Source of the DNA: an uncultured Flavobacteriaceae bacterium
GTDB taxonomy: Bacteria > Bacteroidota > Bacteroidia > Flavobacteriales > Flavobacteriaceae
DNA length: 64,000 nucleotides
NCBI GenBank assembly: GCA_947495135.1
Contig: CANLXN010000002.1
Span: 372,001 to 436,000, forward strand
Direction of reading: 5' to 3'
Made by a program: the position numbers and the translations under genes. The stretch's first letter is position 1. Every line of letters starts with the position of its first letter. Of the stretch, positions 27,249 through 36,318 are shown in pieces. The notes under the pieces were generated by a model. That model was not told the origin of the DNA. It ran no database searches and saw only the letters and a program-made list of their open reading frames with translations.

Positions 27249-27797
27249 ATGAAAATTTTTAAACTTATCCCTCTGCTACTTATCGCAGCGGTTTTCACTT
27301 CCTGCTCTTCTGTAAGGGTAGTTACAGATTATGATCTCCAAGCAAATTTTGGCGAATACAACAATTACGCATTTTATAAACCTGGTATTGATCAAGCCGA
27401 AATTTCCGACTTAGATAAAAGGCGTATTCTAAGAGCTATCGACAGCGAACTTTCTGCTAAAGGAATGATGAAAAACGAAAATGCCGATTTACTAGTGAGT
27501 ATTTTTACTAAAGAACGCGACCGTGTGGATGTTTACAACAACAATTTTGGCTGGGGCTGGGGTTGGGGCTGGAATCCATGGTTTTATGGAGGTTTTAACG
27601 GGAGTAACGTTTCCACCACCACCGAAGGAACATTATATATTGATCTGGTAGATGCCAAAACAAAACAACTAGTTTGGCAAGGAATAGGCAGTATGCGTCT
27701 TCATCAATACGACAATATTGAAAAGAAAGAGGCGCGAATTCGAGAAATCGTGCAAGAAATTATCGCTCAGTATCCACCCGATATTGCAATCAAATAA
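27249..27797 (+). CDS. DUF4136 lipoprotein
   Basis: The 182-residue protein has the lipobox FTSC (Cys19) and the DUF4136 pattern: SSVRVVTDYDLQANFGEYNN, then LDKRRILRAIDSELSAKGM and, after a Trp/Gly-rich segment (GWGWGWGWNPW), EGTLYIDLVDAKTKQLVWQG. It is an outer-membrane or periplasmic lipoprotein of unknown function. It lies 11 nt downstream of hutU and ends in a clear terminator, so it is the last gene of that unit; the link to histidine degradation is probably incidental. Confidence 0.9.
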   Translation: MKIFKLIPLLLIAAVFTSCSSVRVVTDYDLQANFGEYNNYAFYKPGIDQAEISDLDKRRILRAIDSELSAKGMMKNENADLLVSIFTKERDRVDVYNNNFGWGWGWGWNPWFYGGFNGSNVSTTTEGTLYIDLVDAKTKQLVWQGIGSMRLHQYDNIEKKEARIREIVQEIIAQYPPDIAIK

Positions 27798-27803
27798 TGA
27801 CGA

Positions 27804-27829
27804 AAGCCCTCTAAACAGAGGGCTTTTTT
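27804..27829 (+). terminator. Terminator after the DUF4136 gene
   Basis: AAGCCCTC, loop TAAAC-like, GAGGGCTTTTTT. Confidence 0.9.
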
Positions 27830-27966
27830 GATGATGTTACATGCGTACTATCATATGTTACATATGTCATATACTTCATGATTTTCTAATCTTAGTTTTA
27901 CAGTATCAAAAAATATAATCCCCTAAAGAAACAGGTAAAACCCTGTGGCATATTGAGGTGTTATTT

Positions 27967-27998
27967 TTTGAGCTAGCACGAAATCCATATTACTTTTG
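27967..27998 (+). promoter_or_regulatory. Bacteroidota-type promoter
   Basis: TTTG at 27967-27970, exactly 20 nt, then TACTTTTG at 27991-27998. Transcription would begin near 28005, about 37 nt before the ATG of the repeat T9SS protein. Confidence 0.75.
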
Positions 27999-28041
27999 TG
28001 CCGTAGCTTACATTAATTTAAACCTATAAAACTAAATTATT

Positions 28042-29133
28042 ATGAAAACAATTTTTACTTTACTAATGACCTTTTTGTCGACGATGGCGATCGCACAAGC
28101 AGGTTTTGTACACACAGCAACAGCTGCAACAATTTCGGCAGATGCCAGTTATATAGATCATCCAGATCTAAACAACAATCCAGATGCTATGGTATTAGTC
28201 TCTCACAGCTGGAATCCACCAGGAAGCTCTGGAGTATACAACGATGCCGCAACAGGTGTCTTTTACAGCAACTCTCAAGGACGATGGGGCGTTTATATGG
28301 AAAGTGGACTAGGAATGGTTGAAAACTCTTCTTACAACGTTTATATAGGACAGGGCTCTGATGTTACCCTTCACGTAGCAGATGTAGCAAATCAAGGTTC
28401 GAATCCAGGGTATTCTGTGCTAAGTCACCCAAACTTGAATAACAATCCGAACGCTAACATTATCCTTACCACTTATTACAATCCGAATAGCGTTCGAAAC
28501 GACTTTAACTATGGAGTTTGGTATGACGATGGTGATGGACGTTGGAATATTTACACAGAAGACTTCGGGACCATCCCAGAAGACGCAGCATTTTTTGTAG
28601 GGGTAGATGCGGAAATAGGAACAATGGACAAGCATGTTGCAAATGCTGGAAATATCTCTTCTAATTGGACAGCAATTGACCATCCATTATTAAATGGAAA
28701 TCCAAATGCGGTATTTACTTTCACCCACAATTGGGGAACTACTGGCGATTCTGCAAATGTGGTGATCGATCAAGCTATGGGAGCATGGTATACTGGATCT
28801 TCATGGGCAATTTATATGGAGGATGGCAGTACTGCTTTTCCAGAGAATGCAGAATTTGACCTTTTAATTTACGACCCAGCATTAGGAGTAGAAGATGCTT
28901 CTATCGAAGGACTTACTTATTTCCCTAATCCAGTAAAGAATGTGTTGAATGTAAGTGCATCTACAGAAATTTCTAAAGTAACTGTTTTTGACATCTTAGG
29001 AAAGCAAGTAGCTCAACAGGAAGGATCTCAAACGACACTTAGAATGGATCTTTCATCTTTAGCAACAGGAAACTACATCGCACAAATAGAATCTGAGAAT
29101 ACAGTGCAAACTGTAAAGGTGATGAAGCAATAA
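28042..29133 (+). CDS. Triple-repeat T9SS-sorted surface protein
   Basis: The 363-residue protein has a signal peptide (cleavage after AIAQ), three tandem repeats of about 85 residues and a C-terminal T9SS type A domain (LTYFPNPVKNVLNV ... NYIAQIESENTVQTVKVMKQ). Each repeat starts with an HPxLNxNPxA motif (DHPDLNNNPDAM, SHPNLNNNPNAN, DHPLLNGNPNAV) and ends in a WxxYxED/ES segment (WGVYMES, WNIYTED, WAIYMED). The repeat resembles a domain found in several bacterial surface proteins without known function. It should be secreted by the T9SS. Own promoter and terminator make it a single-gene transcript. Confidence 0.85.
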   Translation: MKTIFTLLMTFLSTMAIAQAGFVHTATAATISADASYIDHPDLNNNPDAMVLVSHSWNPPGSSGVYNDAATGVFYSNSQGRWGVYMESGLGMVENSSYNVYIGQGSDVTLHVADVANQGSNPGYSVLSHPNLNNNPNANIILTTYYNPNSVRNDFNYGVWYDDGDGRWNIYTEDFGTIPEDAAFFVGVDAEIGTMDKHVANAGNISSNWTAIDHPLLNGNPNAVFTFTHNWGTTGDSANVVIDQAMGAWYTGSSWAIYMEDGSTAFPENAEFDLLIYDPALGVEDASIEGLTYFPNPVKNVLNVSASTEISKVTVFDILGKQVAQQEGSQTTLRMDLSSLATGNYIAQIESENTVQTVKVMKQ

Positions 29134-29152
29134 ATAAATCATTAAATAATTT

Positions 29153-29186
29153 TAAAAAGACCGGCTGAAAGTCGGTCTTTTTTTTT
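29153..29186 (+). terminator. Terminator
   Basis: AAAAAGACCGGCT, loop GAAA-like, AGTCGGTCTTTTTTTTT. Confidence 0.9.
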
Positions 29187-29261
29187 CGACTTAATTTATA
29201 GAACTTGCATAGGAGAATACGGGCATAATTTTTGATACCTGTATTTCTAAAAAAAAACACT

Positions 29262-30371
29262 ATGAAATTCTATCTACTACTCAGCTTCAGCTTCATGCTA
29301 ACAGGCACATCTCTTATTGCACAAAACTTTCAAAACGGCAGCATTGTCAAAAAAGATAAAACCACCTTAAACGGACGTATCTATATTGACAATGAAAATG
29401 AAAAAGTACTGATCAAAAAAGAGTTCCAAACCCAATCTATTGCATTCGATCAAGCAACTTCGGTAATTGTAAATGGGCGTTCGTTTAGTAAAACTGAAAT
29501 TGACAATAAAACATGGTTTGCCAATAGTTTAGTGAGCGGCGAAACTTCGTTATTTAAAATTTCAGAAGACTCTTACATCATTTCCAAAAAAGAAGGCATC
29601 TCAAAACTCATCGACAAAAACGATACTAAACTCAATGGTATTTTAGCTGTTATTTTTAACGATTGCAATACCATTAGGGAACAGGTGCTTAACAAGGAGC
29701 GTTTCAACCAAAGTAACCTTATTGCTTTCACTACTAATTACAACAACTGCGTTAAGAATGGTTATGCACCAACAGAAGAAGAAATAAAAACTGCCAACCG
29801 AACCAACAGTGATCTATTCAACATATATGTGGGAGCCGGAATCGGTATTAACAATTTAAGCTTTTTCGATAGTAGTGCGCAAGAAGATGCGAGCTCCATT
29901 GGCCTAAATATTGGAATTATGGCAAGCCCTGCATTTTTAGGCAGTATGCAAGGAAACCTATTCTTCGAAATGGAAGGGTCCGCTAATTTGGCATCCGATA
30001 ATGCTTACACGGGAGCGCCCTCCCCGATTAATTTTAGTAATAGCACCTACCGCCTACTTTTCGATTTACGCTACCAAGTGAATAAAAAAGGGAAGATTCA
30101 GCCGTTTGTTGGAGCTGGAATTGGTTTTACAGGCAACCGTTTTAAAGGAACTTATGAAGGTTTAGATTTCAATGTAAATGGCGGAACTTCAATTTTTAGA
30201 CCGAAGGCAGGAGTCGTTTATAATCTCAAAAACAACAAATCGATTGGCCTTACCGTAAGTTATATTCCTCAATACGAAAATGACATAAGTTTTCAGGATG
30301 AAGACAGTACTGTGATACCGCTCCGAATTAGTAGCGAGTACATTAATGCAGGTCTGTTCTTTTATTTTTAA
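29262..30371 (+). CDS. Outer-membrane beta-barrel family protein
   Basis: The start is the ATG at 29262, directly before a signal peptide (MKFYLLLSFSFMLTGTSLIAQ); a longer frame would need a TTG. The 369-residue protein has an N-terminal soluble region of about 160 residues and a C-terminal barrel-like part with alternating strands and glycine turns (FNIYVGAGIGINNL, QPFVGAGIGFTGNRF, KAGVVYNLKNNKSIGLTVSY), ending in the aromatic LFFYF typical of outer-membrane proteins. It probably sits in the outer membrane as a small barrel with a periplasmic or surface domain. The role is unknown. A TAATTTTTG near 29224-29232 may be the -7 region. Confidence 0.78.
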   Translation: MKFYLLLSFSFMLTGTSLIAQNFQNGSIVKKDKTTLNGRIYIDNENEKVLIKKEFQTQSIAFDQATSVIVNGRSFSKTEIDNKTWFANSLVSGETSLFKISEDSYIISKKEGISKLIDKNDTKLNGILAVIFNDCNTIREQVLNKERFNQSNLIAFTTNYNNCVKNGYAPTEEEIKTANRTNSDLFNIYVGAGIGINNLSFFDSSAQEDASSIGLNIGIMASPAFLGSMQGNLFFEMEGSANLASDNAYTGAPSPINFSNSTYRLLFDLRYQVNKKGKIQPFVGAGIGFTGNRFKGTYEGLDFNVNGGTSIFRPKAGVVYNLKNNKSIGLTVSYIPQYENDISFQDEDSTVIPLRISSEYINAGLFFYF

Positions 30372-30391
30372 CTGAAACATTCACCACAAAT

Positions 30392-30424
30392 AAAACCCTG
30401 CATAGTAATTTGCGGGGTTTTTCA
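30392..30424 (+). terminator. Terminator
   Basis: AAAACCCTGCA, 10-nt loop, TGCGGGGTTTTT. It lies between convergent genes and may work in both directions. Confidence 0.8.
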
Positions 30425-30460
30425 TTTTAGAGTATTTCAGAAGAGCGCAATAGACTGCTC

Positions 30461-32536
30461 TTAATAACTTAATAGCGTACGTATTTTTTCTTTTACTTTT
30501 TCAACTGAAGGGATCATCGTTTTTTCCAAGACGGCATTCAACGGAATGGCCGGCATATTCTCACTTCCAATGACCATAACTGGTGCATCCAAATGCTGAA
30601 AACATTCTTCTTGAATTCTTCCTTGCAAGGCACGGCTAAAACTATTTTCGGAAGGCTCCTCTGTAACCACTAAACATTTTCCACATTTTTTCACGCTTTT
30701 AAAGACGGTGTCGTAATCCAACGGGTGAAGTGTCCGTAAGTCAATTACTTCAATTTTATCTGTCAACCCTAGTTCTTCTGAAGCATTTATAGCCCAATGA
30801 ACTCCCATTCCATAAGTAATAATAGAAACCGTCTCTTCATCCTCTTGCTGCCATATTTCTTGCAACACCCAAGCTTTTCCGAAAGGTAGCATATAATCTT
30901 CGCTTGGCTCCACCGAGGTAGCTCCTTTTGTTCCGGGAACCTTACTCCAATACAACCCTTTATGCTCAAAAATGACTACCGGATTTGGATCGTAATACGC
31001 CGCCTTCATCAAGCCTTTTAAATCGGCTCCATTACTTGGGTAGGCAATCTTTAATCCCCTAATATTACTCACCACACTTTCCATAGATGAGGAGTGATAA
31101 GGACCTCCACTTCCATAGGCGCCAATAGGTACTCTAAGAATCATAGACACGGGCCATTTACCATTAGACAAGTAACAGCTCCTGCTCACTTCGGTAAATA
31201 ATTGATTGAGTCCAGGCCAAATATAATCGGCAAACTGAACTTCCACTATGGGTTTTAATCCCACGGCACTCATCCCAACGGTAGAACCCACAATAAAGGC
31301 TTCCTGAATAGGTGTATTAAAAACTCGATTATCACCAAATTTTTGCGCTAAGGTCGCTGCTTCTCGAAAAACGCCTCCCAATCTGCCTCCAACATCTTGT
31401 CCATAAAGTAAACATTCCTTATGCTTGGCCATCAATTCTTCTATGGCAAATAACGCACAGTCTACCATGACTACTTTATCTGCACCATGAGGAGAGCGCT
31501 CTCCAATTTCTTCCGTCACAGGCGTAGGAGCAAAATCGTGCGTAAATAAATCTGCTGGAACTGGATCTTCCGCTCCCAAGGCTTTATCCAAATCGGCTCT
31601 AACTCCTGCTATGCAGGCATTTTCTATTTCTTGTAATTCTTGTTCACTAAAACCATTCTGAAGCAGTAATGTTTTCATCTTTGGATATGGGTCCCTACTT
31701 CTAGCCTCCTCCAAATCGTCTCTATACCATTCCATGCGTACTCCCGAAGTGTGATGGTTCAACAATGGAACTTTTGCATGCACCAAAAAAGGCCTTCTTT
31801 CGGTTCTTATTTTTTCAATAACTTCTTGAATGGTTTTATAGCTTTCTTCAAAGTCGGTACCATCAATAGTTACGGCCTCTAAACCGTTAAACCCACGAGC
31901 GTATTCGAACGCATCTTGCGCTCTCGTTTCGGCGGCATTGGCCGAAATATCCCAACCGTTATCCTGAACTAAATAAAGAATAGGCAGTTGCTTGAGCGCT
32001 GCCATTTGAAAAGCTTCCGAGATTTCTCCTTCTGTTACGGAAGCATCTCCCAAAGAGCAAACCACCAGCGGCGCATCTTTACTTTGATACGTCTTAAGCC
32101 CTTCAGCTTCCTCATACCAAAATCCCATAGCTACACCCGTTGCAGGAATAGCTTGCATTCCTGTCGCGCTACTTTGATGAGGAATTTTCGGCTTATCATC
32201 GTCCTTCAAACTAGGGTGAGAATAATAGGTTCTCCCACCCGAAAATGGATCGTCTTTTTTAGCCAATACTTGTAGCATGAGTTCATAGGGCTTCATCCCT
32301 ATGGACAGCAACATACAATCGTCCCTATAATATGGAAATACATAATCTTGCGGCTCTAGCTGCATGGCAAGGGCAGTCTGAATTACCTCATGCCCGCGTG
32401 AAGTTGCATGAACATATTTCGAAACCACCTTGAAATTTTCCTCGTACAAAAAAGTCATCGCTTTCGCAGTTACCAGGTTTTCAAACCCTTTTTTTAAGAT
32501 AGCCTTACTTATATTTTCTGTTTTGGTTTTTAACAT
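30461..32536 (-). CDS. Fused alpha/beta branched-chain 2-oxoacid dehydrogenase E1
   Basis: The ATG at 32536 gives 691 residues; the longer frame would use a TTG. The N-terminal half is the alpha subunit, with the thiamine-diphosphate motif SLGDASVTEGEISEAFQMA...LVQDNGWDIS and HTSGVRMEWYRD; the C-terminal half is the beta subunit, beginning near KVVMVDCALFAIEELMAKH and containing GQDVGGRLGGVFR and PIGAYGSGGPYHS. The enzyme decarboxylates branched-chain 2-oxoacids in the catabolism of valine, leucine and isoleucine and hands the acyl group to E2. E2 and a branched-chain aminotransferase are the next genes upstream on the same strand; no E3 gene is in the window. Confidence 0.93.
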   Translation of the reverse strand: MLKTKTENISKAILKKGFENLVTAKAMTFLYEENFKVVSKYVHATSRGHEVIQTALAMQLEPQDYVFPYYRDDCMLLSIGMKPYELMLQVLAKKDDPFSGGRTYYSHPSLKDDDKPKIPHQSSATGMQAIPATGVAMGFWYEEAEGLKTYQSKDAPLVVCSLGDASVTEGEISEAFQMAALKQLPILYLVQDNGWDISANAAETRAQDAFEYARGFNGLEAVTIDGTDFEESYKTIQEVIEKIRTERRPFLVHAKVPLLNHHTSGVRMEWYRDDLEEARSRDPYPKMKTLLLQNGFSEQELQEIENACIAGVRADLDKALGAEDPVPADLFTHDFAPTPVTEEIGERSPHGADKVVMVDCALFAIEELMAKHKECLLYGQDVGGRLGGVFREAATLAQKFGDNRVFNTPIQEAFIVGSTVGMSAVGLKPIVEVQFADYIWPGLNQLFTEVSRSCYLSNGKWPVSMILRVPIGAYGSGGPYHSSSMESVVSNIRGLKIAYPSNGADLKGLMKAAYYDPNPVVIFEHKGLYWSKVPGTKGATSVEPSEDYMLPFGKAWVLQEIWQQEDEETVSIITYGMGVHWAINASEELGLTDKIEVIDLRTLHPLDYDTVFKSVKKCGKCLVVTEEPSENSFSRALQGRIQEECFQHLDAPVMVIGSENMPAIPLNAVLEKTMIPSVEKVKEKIRTLLSY

Positions 32537-32598
32537 ATTGTTTGTTTGAGTCAAGAAACAAGTATTTTCAGATAACTCTAATTTTGAATCCTTTGCTT

Positions 32599-33660
32599 TT
32601 ATAACACTTTAGTCATCCAACCAAAGGTATCTTTTACTTTCCCCGTTTTGATAGCATTTAGCGTGTTATTAACTTCTAATCCTACCGGGCTCTCATCGCT
32701 CACATGGATGATATCATCTCCCCATCCAATTTCCTGAATATATGCTATCCCTACTGCTGTTCCAGTTCCAAAAGCTTCTTCCAACTTACCGTTAGCAGCT
32801 GCATCTTTTACTTCCTCAATGGTTATAGGACGCTCGGTCACTTGATAGCCTTTGTGTTTCAACACATCCATCACACTCATTCGAGTAATACCATCCAAAA
32901 TAGCCCCATCTCTTTTGGGTGTTACAAATTGACCATCAATCTTAAAGAAGATATTCATGGTTCCAACTTCCTGAATATATTTATGCTCATGAGCGTCTAG
33001 CCAAAGTACTTGATCATACCCTTTTGCCTTTGCAATTTCGGTTGGTCTAATGGCTGCCGCATAATTACCTGCTGCTTTGGCTTCACCAGTTCCGCCTTCT
33101 GCAGCTCTGATATAATGCTTTTCAGCATACAACTTAATCCGTTTGCTGAAAAATGGTCCCGCAGGAGAGGCAATAATTATAAATTTAAAACTAGTAGCGG
33201 CTCTCATACCAATAAAAGGTTCGTCCGCATACATAAACGGACGTAAATACAAGGCGCTACCCTCTTGTGGTGGGATCCAATTTTTCTCTACCGCTACCAA
33301 GGATTTAAGACCTTCTAAAAAAAGGTCCTCGGGAAATTCTGGCATCCCCATTCTTCTCGCGCTGAAATTAAGTCGGGCAGCATTCTTTTCTGCTCTAAAA
33401 AGCATGGGAGTTCCATCTTGTGAAACAGTTGCTTTCATGCCTTCAAAAATTGCCTGTCCGTAATGCAGGGCCATTGCGGCTGGATGCGTAGGAATAGAAG
33501 TCAAGCCCTCAACTCTAGGCGAATTCCATTTTCCATTGTTATAATCACAAATAAACATATGGTCTGTAAAAGTTCGACCTAACGGAATATTACTAAAATC
33601 CAATTGATCTACTTTAGAGCTTTCCGTTTTGTTAATCTTTATGGTTTCTGAAATTATCAT
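32599..33660 (-). CDS. ilvE: Branched-chain amino acid aminotransferase
   Basis: The 353-residue class IV PLP aminotransferase interconverts leucine, isoleucine and valine with their 2-oxoacids. Family features are PTHPAAMALHYGQAIFEGMKA near the N-terminus, the lysine-containing GEAKAAGNYAAAIRP, and DQVLWLDAHEHKYIQEVGTMN followed by LDGITRMSVMDVL. It lies between the E2 gene (51 nt upstream) and the E1 gene (62 nt downstream) on the same strand, so transamination and oxidative decarboxylation of branched-chain amino acids are probably expressed together. Size matches the longer type II branch. Confidence 0.95.
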   Translation of the reverse strand: MIISETIKINKTESSKVDQLDFSNIPLGRTFTDHMFICDYNNGKWNSPRVEGLTSIPTHPAAMALHYGQAIFEGMKATVSQDGTPMLFRAEKNAARLNFSARRMGMPEFPEDLFLEGLKSLVAVEKNWIPPQEGSALYLRPFMYADEPFIGMRAATSFKFIIIASPAGPFFSKRIKLYAEKHYIRAAEGGTGEAKAAGNYAAAIRPTEIAKAKGYDQVLWLDAHEHKYIQEVGTMNIFFKIDGQFVTPKRDGAILDGITRMSVMDVLKHKGYQVTERPITIEEVKDAAANGKLEEAFGTGTAVGIAYIQEIGWGDDIIHVSDESPVGLEVNNTLNAIKTGKVKDTFGWMTKVL

Positions 33661-33710
33661 TCTACACTTTTTTAATTCTTAAACAAAGAGAAAGGGGGTG
33701 AAGCAGGGCT

Positions 33711-35006
33711 CTATATCTTTCTATCTACATCAAACTGCTCCAAATTATCTGCAATTCGTTTTAAAAAGGAACCTGCTAGATATCCGTCCACAATCCTGTG
33801 ATCAAAAGACAATGACAAGTACATCATGCTCCGTATTTCTATAGTATCACCTTCTGGCTTTTCAATTACCTCGGCGCGTTTCTTTATAATTCCTGTAGCG
33901 AGAATGGCGGCTTCTGGCTGATTTATAATTGGAGTTCCCATCAAGCTTCCGAAAGTTCCTACATTACTTATTGTAAAAGTGCTTCCGCTAGTATCATCTC
34001 CTTTCAATTTGCCATCTCTTGCTTTTACAACCAGCTCGTTGGTATTGGCTGCTAGTTCCTCGAGGGACTTTTTATCCGCATTTTTAACCACAGGGACAAT
34101 TAAATTTCCAGATGGAAGTGCAGTTGCCATCCCAACATTAATTTCTTCTTTTACGATAATATTTTTACCGTCAAGGGAAGAATTAATCATGGGAAAATCC
34201 TGAATCGCCTTAGCTACCGCTTCTATAAACAGTGGCGTAAACGTTAATTTTTGATTGTATTTTTTCTGAAAAGGAACTTTGTTTGCATTTCTCCAATGGA
34301 CCATGTCGGTGAGATCTGCTTCTACATATGCAGTAACATGCGGTGAAGTATGCTTGCTGTATACCATGTGGTCCGCAATCATTTCACGCATGCGATCCAT
34401 CTCGACAATCTTACCGCTACCTTTATCAAATTTTAAATCTGGAACTTGAAATCCGTTCGATTCAGGTACAGCTTGAGCGAACTGAAATGGTCTACCATCC
34501 GAAATATAATTAAGAACATCACTTTTTCTAAGCCTCCCTTCTTTTCCATTACCAGGAATACGAGCCAATTCTTCATAACTAATATGATGTTTTCTAGCCA
34601 CACTGTCTACCAGCGGAGATATAAAAACATTTTCATTGACTTTAAAAGCTGTCTGTTTAGATGATTTCGGTTTTGACTTTGATTTAGCAGGAGATTGCGC
34701 CTTAGCAACTTGTTTTTGATCTTCTTTGCTCGAATCAGTTCGCGCTACTTTCATCGAGCTTTCCTCAGAAAGCTCAAGGATCGCAATATCTGCTCCAACT
34801 GGCACCACTTCTTTGGCAGCTACTAAATGAGAGACCATAATACCAGACGAAGGTGCCGGAACTTCGTTATCTACTTTGTCTGTGGCCACTTCCACAAGAA
34901 TAGCTCCTTCTTCAAACGATTCTCCTTCCTGCACTAACCAATTAATAATAGTTCCCTCGGTGATGGACTCACCCATTTTCGGCATTTTAAAGGCTACTTC
35001 TGACAT
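33711..35006 (-). CDS. 2-oxoacid dehydrogenase E2 (dihydrolipoamide acyltransferase)
   Basis: The 431-residue protein has a lipoyl domain with the acceptor lysine in VEVATDKVDNEVPAP (about residue 43), an Ala/Pro/Lys-rich linker, a peripheral-subunit-binding domain (PLVDSVARKHHISYEELARI...GRLRKSDVLNYI) and the catalytic acyltransferase domain ending with the active-site SFDHRIVDGYLAGSF. It is the core of the complex whose E1 is encoded downstream on the same strand, so branched-chain acyl groups are the likely substrates. It heads the three-gene unit and is divergent from an Lrp-type regulator. Confidence 0.94.
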   Translation of the reverse strand: MSEVAFKMPKMGESITEGTIINWLVQEGESFEEGAILVEVATDKVDNEVPAPSSGIMVSHLVAAKEVVPVGADIAILELSEESSMKVARTDSSKEDQKQVAKAQSPAKSKSKPKSSKQTAFKVNENVFISPLVDSVARKHHISYEELARIPGNGKEGRLRKSDVLNYISDGRPFQFAQAVPESNGFQVPDLKFDKGSGKIVEMDRMREMIADHMVYSKHTSPHVTAYVEADLTDMVHWRNANKVPFQKKYNQKLTFTPLFIEAVAKAIQDFPMINSSLDGKNIIVKEEINVGMATALPSGNLIVPVVKNADKKSLEELAANTNELVVKARDGKLKGDDTSGSTFTISNVGTFGSLMGTPIINQPEAAILATGIIKKRAEVIEKPEGDTIEIRSMMYLSLSFDHRIVDGYLAGSFLKRIADNLEQFDVDRKI

Positions 35007-35106
35007 CGATTTGTTTGGAATTGATACGTAATAAAACCCTCTAAACTAAAATAATGGAGGTTATAGACAAAAATACGGAATTTCATATTTCAAAAATCCT
35101 TATTAC

Positions 35107-35153
35107 CTGCTTAATATATTAAAAGCAGTGTTTTATTCTAAATTAATTAGAAT
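35107..35153. promoter_or_regulatory. Two palindromes in the E2/Lrp divergent region
   Basis: TTAATATATTAA at 35111-35122 sits inside CTGCTT...AAGCAG arms (35107-35112 and 35123-35128), and ATTCTAA-N5-TTAGAAT is a perfect palindrome at 35135-35153. AT-rich palindromes of this kind suit Lrp-family binding, and the position between the Lrp gene and the catabolic genes fits local control. Confidence 0.5.
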
Positions 35154-35203
35154 TTATTGTAATTTATTCTATATTTAAACTTTAAAAACCTCATTAACAG
35201 TGC

Positions 35204-35677
35204 ATGAAACTTGACACCACAGATATTGAAATTCTGCGTTCACTGCAGAAGAACTCAAACCGGACTGTAAAAAGCTTGGCCGAAGAGCTCAATCGCTCCA
35301 CAACTCCCGTATTTGAACGCATCAAAAAATTAGAAAGAGAAGGCTATATTGATGGGTACTCGGCTAGGTTAAATCCGAAAAGACTTGGCCTTAAACAAAC
35401 TGTTTTTGTAGGCATTACTTTACAAGGTCACACACGAAGTTTTCTTGAGAAGTTCGTAAAACAAGTCAACGAATTTCCTGAGGTAGTAGAGTGCCATAGA
35501 ATTAGTGGGAATTACGATTATTTATTGAAGCTACTAGTGGAGGACATTGAAAGCTATGAGAATTTCATCATCACCAAACTCACACTCATTCCGTATCTAG
35601 GAAATGTCCAAAGTTTAATTACCCTCTCTACGGGAAAGCAGATTAACGAGATTGATTTGAGTCATTTAGAAAAATAG
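35204..35677 (+). CDS. Lrp/AsnC family transcriptional regulator
   Basis: The 157-residue protein has an N-terminal winged HTH (LDTTDIEILRSLQKNSNRTV...LNRSTTPVFERIKKLEREGYI) and a C-terminal RAM/AsnC ligand domain (FPEVVECHRISGNYDYLLKL, then YLGNVQSLITLSTGK). Such regulators respond to amino acids. It is divergent from the E2-ilvE-E1 genes across 197 bp with two AT-rich palindromes, so it is the obvious candidate regulator of branched-chain amino acid breakdown, which remains an inference. Its 3' end converges on paaY with a 26-nt gap. Confidence 0.93.
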   Translation: MKLDTTDIEILRSLQKNSNRTVKSLAEELNRSTTPVFERIKKLEREGYIDGYSARLNPKRLGLKQTVFVGITLQGHTRSFLEKFVKQVNEFPEVVECHRISGNYDYLLKLLVEDIESYENFIITKLTLIPYLGNVQSLITLSTGKQINEIDLSHLEK

Positions 35678-35703
35678 ACCTCAACTACATTCCGTCTGCG
35701 ACG

Positions 35704-36303
35704 TTATTTTTTATTCTTTATTTCAGAAAGTGTTTTGTAGAAGTCTTCTTGCATAGGGCGATCTGCTGGAATTGCTCTTAACGGCGCTACCTCTTTTAAT
35801 GTTTCATGACAATCTCTTGGGAGCTGTTGATATAACTTTGTTCCTGCAGTTTTCCAAGCAATCATTTCATCCGAAACATCCTTTATTGCTTTGGCGGGAT
35901 TTCCAACGATTAACTTCCGTGATTCGAAGACGGTTTCAGCCTTCACAAACGCCATCGCCCCCACAATACATTCATCTCCAATTGATGCACCATCCATGAT
36001 CACGCTATTCATCCCAATAAGGCAGTTTTCACCCAAATTAGCTCCATGAATTACCGCACCATGTCCTACATGAGCGCCCTTCTTTAAAACAATCGACTTC
36101 CCAGGAAACATATGTACCGTACAATTTTCTTGAACATTGACACCATCTTCCAAAATAATCTCACCCCAGTCCCCCCTAATCGCGGCTCCTGGACCTATGT
36201 AACAATCCTTACCCACAATAACATTTCCAGTTACAGCAGCAAGTGGATGGACGAAACTGGATTCATGGATAACTGGTATGTGTCCTTTAAAAGAATAGAT
36301 CAT
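35704..36303 (-). CDS. paaY: PaaY, hexapeptide-repeat (gamma-carbonic-anhydrase-like) protein
   Basis: The ATG at 36303 is used (199 residues); the frame extends to a TTG at 36315. The left-handed beta-helix repeats are clear from FVHPLAAVTGNVIVGKDC to IGDECIVGAMAFVKAE, with the three metal-ligand histidines in VHMFPGKSIV and GAHVGHGAVIHG. The tail (MIAWKTAGTKLYQQLPRDC) is that of PaaY, a thioesterase-like accessory protein thought to hydrolyse dead-end CoA adducts formed in phenylacetate catabolism. It is the last gene of the paa operon, 15 nt after the crotonase gene. Confidence 0.9.
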   Translation of the reverse strand: MIYSFKGHIPVIHESSFVHPLAAVTGNVIVGKDCYIGPGAAIRGDWGEIILEDGVNVQENCTVHMFPGKSIVLKKGAHVGHGAVIHGANLGENCLIGMNSVIMDGASIGDECIVGAMAFVKAETVFESRKLIVGNPAKAIKDVSDEMIAWKTAGTKLYQQLPRDCHETLKEVAPLRAIPADRPMQEDFYKTLSEIKNKK

Positions 36304-36318
36304 TTGGATATACAATTT

